A stretch of 33,995 nt of DNA from Candidatus Thorarchaeota archaeon (GTDB lineage: Archaea; Asgardarchaeota; Thorarchaeia; Thorarchaeales; Thorarchaeaceae), in contig JAFGAR010000172.1 in NCBI GenBank assembly GCA_016933575.1, positions 1-33,995 of the forward strand, read 5' to 3'. Of this stretch, positions 7,801 to 14,417 are shown in pieces (the first letter of the stretch is position 1; each line of letters starts with the position of its first letter). The translations under genes and the position numbers were made by a program. Under the pieces are notes generated by a model, which made no database searches, was not told the DNA's origin, and was given only the letters and a program-made list of their open reading frames with translations.

Positions 7801-9395
7801 TCGTACCCCTTCATTTCGATCCATTCCCATATATCCTAACAGTAGGAGAAACTATCACAATCGACCTAATTGACTTCTCTGCTGTAGCAATTACTCAGAT
7901 TATCAGCATCACAGATTATGGCTTGGATCTTGATGGAGATTCAACATACGATTACTTGGTGTTTGATATAGACATTTACATCGGAACCACAGGCTACTAT
8001 ACTGCAACTCTTCATCCATGGCTCTGGTCAATACCAGACCAAGAGGTCACCGTTGCTACTGATGCTGGTGTTAATGATATCCTCTGGTACGAATCTGGCT
8101 ATCATACGATTCAAGTCCGACTGAGTGGTGAAGCACTTAATGGGGCTGATAATGATGGACCATTCTTAGTTCTATTCGCTTGGTTAGACGCATACGATTT
8201 TGGACAATCTGGGATAGAATGGCTTGGAACAGTTGATGAAGTTCAAAACTTCGTAACAAACACGTACTTCACCTCAGATTTTGATGTACCTGGAGTGAGG
8301 TTCATTCAAATTGTAGGCCAGAATTACATAGACTTTGATCTTGATGGAGAAGATGAGAGCATCGAAATCTTGCTAGAACTCGATATTGGATATGCCGGGT
8401 ATTTTGATTTTATTATCGAATTTGCCAGTTATCCCATAGACACGATAGTAGTCACAGCCGTGATTACTTCTTTCTTTTTTGATACTCTCGGTCTACAGAC
8501 TGTTCCATTTATTCTCGATGGTCTTGAAATCTACAAGCAAGAATATCAGGGCAAGATGGAGATTCGATTCTTTGATGTGGCTATATATGACCCAGTACTC
8601 TACTCTGTCTTCTATAGAGAACATAGAGGTCTAATTGACGTTGACTACACACTTCTGCCGGGAGCTATACCAGCTGCAGAAATATTCTCCGTGAATGATT
8701 ATGGAATAGATGATAATAACAATGGCCTATTCGAAGCTCTTATGGTGAGTATCAATATCTATATTGAAAAACCAAGAGACTTCATCCTGTACTTGGATGT
8801 CTGGGGCGATGCTTCAACTGGGTACTGGTCCTCTGTGGGATTCTACAATACCTACTTCACCGCAATAGAACCTGGTTTGATGACCATCGAGTTCGTCATT
8901 CCATCTTCAGATATCATTGCTAGTGTTTTCGATGAATACACAAACTTTGAGTTATGGATTATCTTGTATGACACAAGCACAGGAATTGAAGTAGACTTTG
9001 AAGGACCAATCTACACAGATTGGTATTTCATTCTAGACTTTGAGCTGCCTTGGATGTATTCAGTCTATTACATCATTTATGATGCTGATGGTGACTTCTG
9101 TGAGGATACAATTGATATCTTCTCTGACTTTGCATTTTACAGCCTGAATGACGTCACTGTCAATCTGGAATTAGCTGTGTGGTTCTACGACGAAATAGAC
9201 GAGAGTTACATCTACATTGAGACCATGGTTGAGGGATTTTCAGTGATAGAAAATCCTAGCTATTTTGGAGTATTCTTCAATTGGCATGCAATCTGGGATG
9301 GCACCTTCGCATTCGTACTATATGTCTATCTCGATGGTGCGTTTGTATCATATGATGTAATCTACTGGTACTATGCGTGTGCTTACACGCCCTGA
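4866..9395 (+). CDS. Giant secreted subtilisin-like serine protease (S8)
   Basis: A 1509-residue exported protease. Residues 1-30 form a signal peptide (hydrophobic 9-24, likely cut after V-Q-A). A pro-region spans about 31-200. The S8 catalytic domain (about 210-480) has the full triad: D222 in L-D-T-G-I-D, H267 in N-G-H-G-T-H-V-A-G, S426 in G-G-T-S-M-A-T-P, plus oxyanion N356. A beta-rich region follows (about 485-612), then a PPC-like domain (about 620-715). A Gly-rich linker (739-745) leads to six acidic D-x-D-x-D-G-like motifs near 760, 887, 1021, 1157, 1281 and 1406, spaced about 125-136 residues. There is no C-terminal anchor. It probably digests extracellular protein. The repeats are likely calcium-binding or adhesive modules (inference). 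Confidence 0.95.
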   Translation: MKGRIVAKAMLIVLVLGLSTFFGSLSTVQAVNVPDEIRTINNQTGYETLIESDLQASENLDGQVSTTDSAVMSPVEVKEKLDQLYSKDTKSDSQMTSVLASVRPDYMGNNRYTDQLIVKFSSFDARDNFAFDIPSGVSYNCLQTLPYVIIPKTTLFYELLAQTEGISRLTDDRLFAAPDYQVYEHLDPENDLSMYNSEGRIGTWDMHALGYTGKNIKIAVLDTGIDSTHPDLMYTGDGSTKIIAQQSFVDIDFDGVPDEGPEDLNGHGTHVAGTAAGNGYQIGVAPDAYLLNAKVCSATGCATSWMIEAVEWAILNDADIITMSIGGSTFWGLDPLDDILDYAWQQGIVVTIAAGNDGPAVSTVQSPGTGPRIITVAATDSYDLITAFSGRGPSVYGHFDPDIAAPGDLIFSTFPGATYAIAGGTSMATPHVAGAVALLLEAHPWANPDTIKANIMANAKDVGLPTTVQGAGLLDLVATHNEWSNIRAILFPTFNDQDILYLSPGESFSGYFSYVNSRRDGIQPWFKLDRSHAFEIVIDRESIFPDLWKGFFCRPSSSGQQFIPFTVTAPLDAEPGTQLSRDITAFFWKGIPWVRGGENPLKTTMTLTIEIAQIEDDALTGTDAGDTFPGATEIPFGNYSGYLSDIDFYRVWLEGEYTYTFVLDGFDGYSDYDLAIYNETGQLVNYGGLAGPEHVVLTIETSGYYILRVEPWSLLIDPWANRDTTGPYNLWMIEGETPGNGGGGTGVQIEYLGAELFGIDFDSDSINDYLAIEVTLNVISPGVFDMYAWIALDKSPDLAKWVYGLAFVEGHVLTEPGVQDVIMLLDGTNVADQSYVGSHVIYELFLGDPSTFTTLLDLYQVYTSPTIDSADFGAPHLQYLSYSYGTYDENGDEIPDWLMVDVVLEATETFDWVSYFTCTLYHPDGYFFWSRFDEIMDHSISGPQVLHFLFSPDDFVNGPSGLLDLELVIVYSWNHPLSVVPLHFDPFPYILTVGETITIDLIDFSAVAITQIISITDYGLDLDGDSTYDYLVFDIDIYIGTTGYYTATLHPWLWSIPDQEVTVATDAGVNDILWYESGYHTIQVRLSGEALNGADNDGPFLVLFAWLDAYDFGQSGIEWLGTVDEVQNFVTNTYFTSDFDVPGVRFIQIVGQNYIDFDLDGEDESIEILLELDIGYAGYFDFIIEFASYPIDTIVVTAVITSFFFDTLGLQTVPFILDGLEIYKQEYQGKMEIRFFDVAIYDPVLYSVFYREHRGLIDVDYTLLPGAIPAAEIFSVNDYGIDDNNNGLFEALMVSINIYIEKPRDFILYLDVWGDASTGYWSSVGFYNTYFTAIEPGLMTIEFVIPSSDIIASVFDEYTNFELWIILYDTSTGIEVDFEGPIYTDWYFILDFELPWMYSVYYIIYDADGDFCEDTIDIFSDFAFYSLNDVTVNLELAVWFYDEIDESYIYIETMVEGFSVIENPSYFGVFFNWHAIWDGTFAFVLYVYLDGAFVSYDVIYWYYACAYTP

Positions 9396-9425
9396 TGACA
9401 GATCGTGGTTGGAAACATTGAATTT

Positions 9426-9457
9426 GGGAACAGGATTTTCATCCTGTTCCCATTTTT
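9426..9457 (+). terminator. Hairpin-plus-T-tract terminator
   Basis: An 11-bp perfect stem (9426-9436 with 9441-9451), a TTTC loop and then A-TTTTTT (9452-9458) follow the subtilase stop by 31 bases. It resembles a bacterial intrinsic terminator. The hairpin also faces the 3' end of the convergent gene at 9535. In archaea the T-tract is the main signal, and a hairpin this clean is unusual. Confidence 0.75.
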
Positions 9458-9534
9458 TATGAACCAAGTTAACAATACTTTCTGATTGTGACTATCATTT
9501 CGATATCAACCATTTCTTCTCAGTTTCTAACATT

Positions 9535-10218
9535 CTAGGTTTCAATAGCAGACATATAGATTGGACTATCTTCCCCTAATGTGCAGTTGAAGGTAGAACT
9601 CTGATACTCCCAAGCAAACAGTCCTCCACAATAGAATGCACTATAGGTGATATCTGCATGAATCCTGACAAGGAATTGATGACCATCACATGCCTTGGCC
9701 ACGTCGTTAGAAAGCATAAAACCATAGTCAACGATAATCACGTTGTTCGTAAACAGCTCATTGGTTCTCAACACGACTTGGCATGTGCCTGTAGCCCACC
9801 ACTCGCCATCCGTTACATTATTGTCTACCACACCAAGTAGATTCTGGTCTCTGGAAGGATTGCATCTAACTTCTGTTGATACTGGGTCATACTGCATCAA
9901 TGAGGTATTAGGTTGATGAGTAGTAATATCTGCAACCCATACCGTGATTGTGGCACTTGATATTCTCAGGAAGGCACCACCATCCTGATAGTTATCTAAA
10001 GATATTGAGAATTCAAGAAAGTTTGTTACAACGCCTCCCTGTGTGTCGTTATAATATAAAAAGAGGTCATTTAGCGTTGAATAGTTGAATGATGGTTCTG
10101 GTATGGTGCTGGTTGGTGGATTAATGGCAATAAAGAATCCAGCAATGATGACACCACCAATCACAACCGCAGCTACAATGACAAGTATTCTTCTCGTAGA
10201 AACTCCATGTATCGACAT
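9535..10218 (-). CDS. Membrane-anchored extracytoplasmic protein
   Basis: A 227-residue protein of unknown function. After M-S-I-H-G-V-S-T-R-R comes one hydrophobic helix (about 11-31), then an exported domain rich in Asn, Thr and beta-branched residues, with many N-x-S/T sequons that could be N-glycosylated (for example N-Y-S, N-D-T, N-T-S, N-V-T, N-C-T). Five cysteines in the ectodomain (C118, C148, C178, C197, C212) could form disulfides. Numbers are approximate. The ATG at 10218 follows AGGGAG at 6 bases. It is convergent with the subtilase and may share its surface location. Confidence 0.75.
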   Translation of the reverse strand: MSIHGVSTRRILVIVAAVVIGGVIIAGFFIAINPPTSTIPEPSFNYSTLNDLFLYYNDTQGGVVTNFLEFSISLDNYQDGGAFLRISSATITVWVADITTHQPNTSLMQYDPVSTEVRCNPSRDQNLLGVVDNNVTDGEWWATGTCQVVLRTNELFTNNVIIVDYGFMLSNDVAKACDGHQFLVRIHADITYSAFYCGGLFAWEYQSSTFNCTLGEDSPIYMSAIET

Positions 10219-10309
10219 CAGATACTCCCTATATGTTAGAGAGAATGAAGGAATATCAACCTTATCAACTTATGATCTGTTGAACACAATTTTACTCAAC
10301 CAACTGGGC

Positions 10310-10335
10310 AATTTGCCAAAAGCAATCGGCAAATT
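10310..10335 (+). promoter_or_regulatory. Inverted repeat touching TATA, putative operator
   Basis: AATTTGCC (10310-10317) and GGCAAATT (10328-10335) form an 8-bp inverted repeat with a 10-base centre. Its right arm runs into ATTCATATTTTA (10333-10344), the TATA region for the gene starting at 10372. That position would let a dimeric repressor block TBP/TFB. No regulator is encoded next to it. Confidence 0.45.
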
Positions 10336-10371
10336 CATATTTTAGTAAACATCATTTTGTCTGGGAGTTTC

Positions 10372-10623
10372 ATGACAGAGAGTCGTTCTATCGAGGATCT
10401 AATAGTAGAAATTCGTTTTCTGAAAAAATGGTTGATAGTTGTTACTGTGATTGTGATCCCCATCGCTGTCTATTATGGATTAGTAATCCTACAAGGAATA
10501 ATCATCTCTCTTGCGATAATTATAGTTGCAAATCCAATCCTCCTCCCTACACTTCTTACACTTTGTTGTGTTGCAGGTCTTGTATATGCTCTGATTCTCC
10601 ATGATAGCAAAAGGAATGAATGA
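10372..10623 (+). CDS. Small membrane protein, first of a coupled pair
   Basis: An 83-residue protein not recognised. Residues about 18-38 and 40-75 are strongly hydrophobic (two, perhaps three, membrane helices). A charged N-terminus (M-T-E-S-R-S-I-E-D) precedes them and H-D-S-K-R-N-E ends it. The ATG at 10372 is chosen because the TATA at about 10333-10344 puts transcription start near 10368. A TTG five codons upstream is unlikely. Its stop overlaps the next start as ATGA, so the two are translationally coupled. Confidence 0.65.
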   Translation: MTESRSIEDLIVEIRFLKKWLIVVTVIVIPIAVYYGLVILQGIIISLAIIIVANPILLPTLLTLCCVAGLVYALILHDSKRNE

Positions 10624-11063
10624 TTATGGATTCTGGAAATCTTGACAGGGAGTCTGCGATACGGAAAGCTCGACGCATTGGATTGATATTTCTTGTGTAT
10701 GCTATAGTTTTACCATTCATTGTTTTCTTATTACCAGAAAACGAGCCTCCTATTAGCACTGAACCACTTCTACTCTCGTGGATAATGATCTTTCTGATGC
10801 CAGTCGAACTTCTACTCATCTATGCATTCTCTCGTTTTATACAGAGAAATCCAACACCGAATAATTTTCTCGGTTTTGCAGTTCTTATGTTCGCACTAGC
10901 CATAGCACCGTCTATCTATGCATCTATAATTGGATTTATTGACCCGCTTCTAAGATCCGTTGCCGTACCTTTGGGATTGTTTTTCTCTCTTACAGGTTTC
11001 TGGTGTACTCTCATGTATCTTTCAAGCTATTTAGATATCATTCCAAGTAGCTATTCATTCTGA
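10620..11063 (+). CDS. Four-helix membrane protein, second of the pair
   Basis: A 147-residue protein of unknown function with hydrophobic segments at about 20-38, 49-70, 81-102 and 109-135. It starts at the ATGA overlap with the preceding small membrane protein, or at ATG 10626 two codons later. The two genes probably form a membrane complex. Its stop lies 5 bases from the stop of the convergent gluzincin-like gene. Confidence 0.68.
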   Translation: MIMDSGNLDRESAIRKARRIGLIFLVYAIVLPFIVFLLPENEPPISTEPLLLSWIMIFLMPVELLLIYAFSRFIQRNPTPNNFLGFAVLMFALAIAPSIYASIIGFIDPLLRSVAVPLGLFFSLTGFWCTLMYLSSYLDIIPSSYSF

Positions 11064-11068
11064 ATCCA

Positions 11069-11950
11069 CTAGAAGGCCTCATGATATGTCTTGAAGAAGT
11101 CATCTGGACCTAGTCGGATGGTATCAATCAATGCTTTTCTTCCAAGGTTCTTCTCAATCAACTCTGCCATGTGGGCTCCGGTGACATACCATAGTCTATC
11201 TTTACCAGCCATTCTATCAAGAATCTCCCAGTCTTTATCATGGAGCGATCTGGAAGCTCGAACCTCCAGCTCTGTGAGTATATCAAAAAAGGTCGAGACA
11301 CGTTTTGTTCTTGCGCTTTCATTCAGGAACAACTGATAATCCCTGCTATTCAGTCCGTTGGTAGACCTTCTTATTTCGAGTGTGAAGTACACCGCAAGCC
11401 CTTCCATATGAGTGCAATACTTGATCATATCAACCAATTCTTTGGTCGTATGAATCTGCGAGATGTCGAATATCTGATTAAAGGCTGTATATACAACATG
11501 ATGCAATTCATGTAGCGCTATGAAGAGAATCTCGTCTGGGTTTTTATGAAAATCCTGATGTCCCAAATTGATCAGTGCATTACCTTCGGATACAATACCA
11601 ATATCATACCCCAAAATTGTGTAGAGATTTGTTCTTAGACTTGTACCTTCAGGGAAGTATTGCCAGAGATCTTTGAATTGCTCATTGAAAGCATCTTGGT
11701 TGTTGTAAATGTAGGTGAGGCTCTCTTTGATATACTCCGTCAAATTCTCATTCTTTGATTGACTCTGAAGAATCTCTTTCCAAAACTGCATGATGTTTTT
11801 CTTTGTGTTTCCAAATCTGACTGCATGAGCATGTGTCAGTCTGGCGGCATCGTGCTTTGTTATCTCAAGTAGCAATTCATCGTTTGGTTTTGATAGATAC
11901 TTTAGCAAGGGCACAATAAATGATGTATCGATTCGTACTGATAATGGCAT
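11069..11950 (-). CDS. Gluzincin-like zinc peptidase, cytoplasmic
   Basis: A 293-residue protein with a zinc-peptidase core. H147-E148-x-x-H151 lies in A-L-H-E-L-H-H-V-V-Y, and a glutamate 32 residues further (E183 in H-M-E-G-L-A-V-Y) has the E-G-x-A context of the third ligand in gluzincins. This resembles the DUF2268/DUF5700 group of putative zinc peptidases. There is no signal peptide or membrane segment. Flanking regions are helical. The ATG at 11950 follows GTGAT at 6 bases. Substrate unknown. Confidence 0.75.
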   Translation of the reverse strand: MPLSVRIDTSFIVPLLKYLSKPNDELLLEITKHDAARLTHAHAVRFGNTKKNIMQFWKEILQSQSKNENLTEYIKESLTYIYNNQDAFNEQFKDLWQYFPEGTSLRTNLYTILGYDIGIVSEGNALINLGHQDFHKNPDEILFIALHELHHVVYTAFNQIFDISQIHTTKELVDMIKYCTHMEGLAVYFTLEIRRSTNGLNSRDYQLFLNESARTKRVSTFFDILTELEVRASRSLHDKDWEILDRMAGKDRLWYVTGAHMAELIEKNLGRKALIDTIRLGPDDFFKTYHEAF

Positions 11951-12154
11951 GAATTAATCACTCACTCTCAGAGAGATACTGAATTCCTTGTTTTTTCTAC
12001 ATTCATCAATAACTAACACTCTGAAAGGTATGTCATTGAAGAAAATCAAACTATAATTATCTTATGGCATGATATCGAGAATTTTACTCATTTTGACATC
12101 TTAGCAAACACAATGTCAGCTACAAATGTACTAAAGAGAAAGTAGATTGGCACT

Positions 12155-12838
12155 TCACTCAGCATCCCATGCAATCCATAATAGCTCAACAGGACTTCTA
12201 GCGTGTATCTGATGTGTGCAGTTTCGTGGAATATAGTAGACTGACTGTTCCTTCAGTTCAAGTTTCTCCCTCTCTATCATGACATCACCTTGCCCCCTAA
12301 GCATAACAAATGCTTGTGGCCAAGGGTCAATTTCTTTATTCTCATTCAGAATTGCTCCAGCTGGGACATGGTACCATGCGAAACGAAGTCCTTTCCAATA
12401 TACTAATGGTATTGGTTTTGCTCCGTGTGCATCTCCAGTAAGGGCCAAACGAAGATCCTTCGTCTTGATTCTCCCAGGATTGAAGAAGAATGTTGCAAGC
12501 CCCTTGATTGTTTCCATAACCTCACTCACCCGGTCTGGATCTATTGAGTCAAAATCAATTGGACGCTTTTCCTTTATGTGCGACCTTCCAGCAAGGGCGA
12601 ACGCATCAGCCTCGCGTTTCAATATCTTATCGAGAATATCACCGGTCATAGTGATCCGTACAGCAGGATCTTTTAGACCTTCAACCACTTCTTTCTTTTC
12701 TCCCAGTATGAGCGTTGCTGTTTCTCTTGTGTCAGTGAGTTCCACTCCAACACGTATACTCCCAGAGAAGATGTATAGGAGGTCCGAGTAGAGTTCAGCA
12801 TCATCCAGCATCAATCTCATGGCATCTATCAGTTTCAT
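12155..12838 (-). CDS. SCP2-like domain fused to cupin
   Basis: A 227-residue protein with two parts. Residues about 5-115 resemble the SCP2 sterol/lipid-carrier fold: a T-L-I-L-G strand, D-P-A-V-R-I-T-M-T-G turn and following amphipathic helices. Residues about 150-225 form a small cupin barrel (P-W-P-Q-A-F-V-M-L-R-G-Q-G-D-V-M-I, then Y-Y-I-P-R-N-C-T-H-Q). The cupin keeps the late histidine (H209) but its first motif lacks the usual H-x-H, so metal binding is doubtful. Function is unknown; a lipid-linked sensor or carrier is possible. GAGGTGAT precedes the ATG at 12838. Confidence 0.75.
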   Translation of the reverse strand: MKLIDAMRLMLDDAELYSDLLYIFSGSIRVGVELTDTRETATLILGEKKEVVEGLKDPAVRITMTGDILDKILKREADAFALAGRSHIKEKRPIDFDSIDPDRVSEVMETIKGLATFFFNPGRIKTKDLRLALTGDAHGAKPIPLVYWKGLRFAWYHVPAGAILNENKEIDPWPQAFVMLRGQGDVMIEREKLELKEQSVYYIPRNCTHQIHARSPVELLWIAWDAE

Positions 12839-12859
12839 TGAACACCAATCACCTCATCA

Positions 12860-13072
12860 TCAGGTCTTTTTCTCATGGATTTCCTGCTTATCATCATTCA
12901 GTCCGAGTAATTTTCGCCAGATTCTCTTACTCCTTTCATCAAGGTCTTCTGCAATAGTTTGCATAATAGCAATTACCTTGAATGCAGTCTCAATGTTCAT
13001 TTCATCATCATCATTCAACCCAGCATCACCTTGATTAGTGTGGAACTCAAGAGGTGTGATAATAGTGTACAA
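12860..13072 (-). CDS. Small hypothetical protein upstream of SCP2-cupin gene
   Basis: Up to 70 residues, with two possible starts: TTG at 13072 or ATG at 13000 (46 residues, M-N-I-E-T-A-F). The shorter form is a helical, charged peptide; the N-terminal stretch carries an acidic N-D-D-D-E run. It ends 21 bases before the next gene and is plausibly in its operon. No family is recognised. Confidence 0.4.
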   Translation of the reverse strand: MYTIITPLEFHTNQGDAGLNDDDEMNIETAFKVIAIMQTIAEDLDERSKRIWRKLLGLNDDKQEIHEKKT

Positions 13073-13113
13073 GAAGGACTTAATCTCAGCGGTCTAGTAT
13101 TTCTTTAAGGGTA

Positions 13114-13131
13114 TGCACTGTGCACAGTGCA
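13114..13131. repeat. 18-bp perfect palindrome
   Basis: TGCACTGTGCACAGTGCA is a perfect 18-bp palindrome in a 221-base non-coding gap. A second palindrome, GCCAATTGGC, lies at about 13150-13159, and GGCGG/CCGCC arms follow. This clustering suggests operators for the genes on the minus strand (12155, 12860) or a structured RNA. No motif identity is claimed. Confidence 0.4.
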
Positions 13132-13293
13132 GCATCATCAGGTTCTGTGCCAATTGGCGGAAGAGTTGAACGACCGCCTACAAGATGATTCTCAAGTTAT
13201 ATTAATCTCGGATCTGAATTAAAGAAGTCAGAAAAACAAAATTAGATTCCATATATTTGGGAATCTCTCATCCGATTTTCCAAAAAAAGTATC

Positions 13294-13482
13294 TTATCCT
13301 CGTACACGAACACCATGGACTTTCTTGTGCGCCCAATTGTATTGCCTGAGTCTTGAAGAAACACCAAACCCACAGGCTGCGCATCGCTTGTGTCTGACAT
13401 GGTATGACCTCCGACCGCATCTTCTACAGCGTATATGATGAGGATTGTTTTTCTTTCCTTTTGATGGAGTGCCCTTTCCCAT
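13294..13482 (-). CDS. rpl37e: 50S ribosomal protein eL37
   Basis: A 62-residue zinc-binding protein of the large ribosomal subunit. It shows the family start [12 protein letters not shown], then [10 protein letters not shown], and C-A-A-C-G-F with the two C-x-x-C pairs binding zinc, followed by Y-N-W-A-H-K-K. Length matches archaeal forms. AAGGAG lies 9 bases before the ATG at 13482. It follows the LSm gene by 18 bases, an arrangement shared by many archaea. Confidence 0.95.
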   Translation of the reverse strand: MGKGTPSKGKKNNPHHIRCRRCGRRSYHVRHKRCAACGFGVSSRLRQYNWAHKKVHGVRVRG

Positions 13483-13500
13483 TAATCATTACTCCTTGCT

Positions 13501-13749
13501 TCATTTCGGTGGAGGTGAGACGATGACTACATTGTCGCCTCTCAGTATCACGGTGTCTATCTGTATGACCGTCTGTTCGTCAGTTTCTGGATTCAATGAA
13601 ATCTCCTCAGCATCCTCAAGAATGAGGTTGAGGTGTTGATCGAAACCACGCAGTTTGCCCTTGACTTTCTTTCTTCCTTTTAATTCGACCAAGACTTGCG
13701 ATCCTATCGAAGTCTGAAGAAGTTCCATGGGTTTGCTTGCGTTCATTAA
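13501..13749 (-). CDS. lsm: LSm/Sm-like RNA-binding protein
   Basis: An 82-residue Sm-fold protein that forms rings on U-rich RNA. Sm1 shows V-x-L-K-G-R-K-K-V-x-G-x-L-R-G-F-D-Q-H-L-N-L-I-L-E-D-A; Sm2 is V-I-L-R-G-D-N-V-V-I-V-S. Start at 13749 (M-N-A-S-K-P) is preferred because GGTGAT sits 3-8 bases before it; a frame open further upstream has extra methionines. It is transcribed with eL37. Confidence 0.93.
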   Translation of the reverse strand, partial: LMNASKPMELLQTSIGSQVLVELKGRKKVKGKLRGFDQHLNLILEDAEEISLNPETDEQTVIQIDTVILRGDNVVIVSPPPK

Positions 13750-13910
13750 ATCACCAACAGAGAAGACGCTCATATGGCCTAAGGTCATACAGCATTCGGC
13801 TTACCCTTTGGAGATGGCTTAAAAACATGACGATGGCGACCCTAGCATCTCCGCATCTTGGTGAGCGTTTCGCAGGCTTCAAAAGGATTGGTTCATTCTC
13901 TATAATTGAA

Positions 13911-14414
13911 ATGCCAAAGATAGAACGAATAAAGAAGCGTCATCTGTTGAAGAAGCGCGAACAGAAGATGGAACTCGAACGCCTCGAAGCAGACCTAGGA
14001 TCATCTATAGGCCTGGATCCAAAGGCTCAACTTGAATCGGGAATCCTTGATGATGGTTCTCGAATTTTACTGTTGGATGGAGAAATCATCTTCTTTGAAC
14101 ATGAAAAGAGATACTTTCCCACCCTCCGAGCTCTTCTGAATAATATGGTTCAAATTCCCAGAGTGACGATTGATATGGGTGCTGTGAAATTCGTAGTGAA
14201 TGGTGCAGACATCATGCGACCCGGAATTACTCAAATCGATGATGGGGTGAAGAAAGACGGGATTGTTGTCATTGTCGATGAACGGCATGGTAAGCCTCTT
14301 GCTGTAGGTGTATCCAACTTATCTGCAGGAGAACTACGGTCCGCAACTAGCGGGAAGGTGGTGAAGTCTATTCACCACATAAATGATGATCTGTGGGATT
14401 TTGGCAAACAATAA
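13911..14414 (+). CDS. PUA-domain RNA-binding protein (MCT-1-like)
   Basis: A 167-residue protein. The first 25 residues are a highly charged basic helix (M-P-K-I-E-R-I-K-K-R-H-L-L-K-K-R-E-Q). A short domain with L-D-G-E-I-I-F-F and the aromatic F-P-T-L follows, then a PUA domain (about 85-160): V-D-M-G-A-V-K-F-V-like strand, N-G-A-D-I-M-R-P-G-I, and P-L-A-V-G-V-S. This is the order of the archaeal relatives of MCT-1 and eIF2D, which bind ribosomes or rRNA. Start at 13911 matches the family, although the frame is open back to 13737. A TATA-like GCTTAAAAAC lies at about 13817-13826. It ends 3 bases from the convergent helicase. Confidence 0.88.
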   Translation: MPKIERIKKRHLLKKREQKMELERLEADLGSSIGLDPKAQLESGILDDGSRILLLDGEIIFFEHEKRYFPTLRALLNNMVQIPRVTIDMGAVKFVVNGADIMRPGITQIDDGVKKDGIVVIVDERHGKPLAVGVSNLSAGELRSATSGKVVKSIHHINDDLWDFGKQ

Positions 14415-14417
14415 CTA

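Noticed and set aside
13085..13145. Possible C/D box sRNA on the minus strand (TGATGA and CTGA-like boxes)
   Set aside because: Only one C-like and one D-like box are visible and no D'/C' pair; such short motifs occur often by chance.
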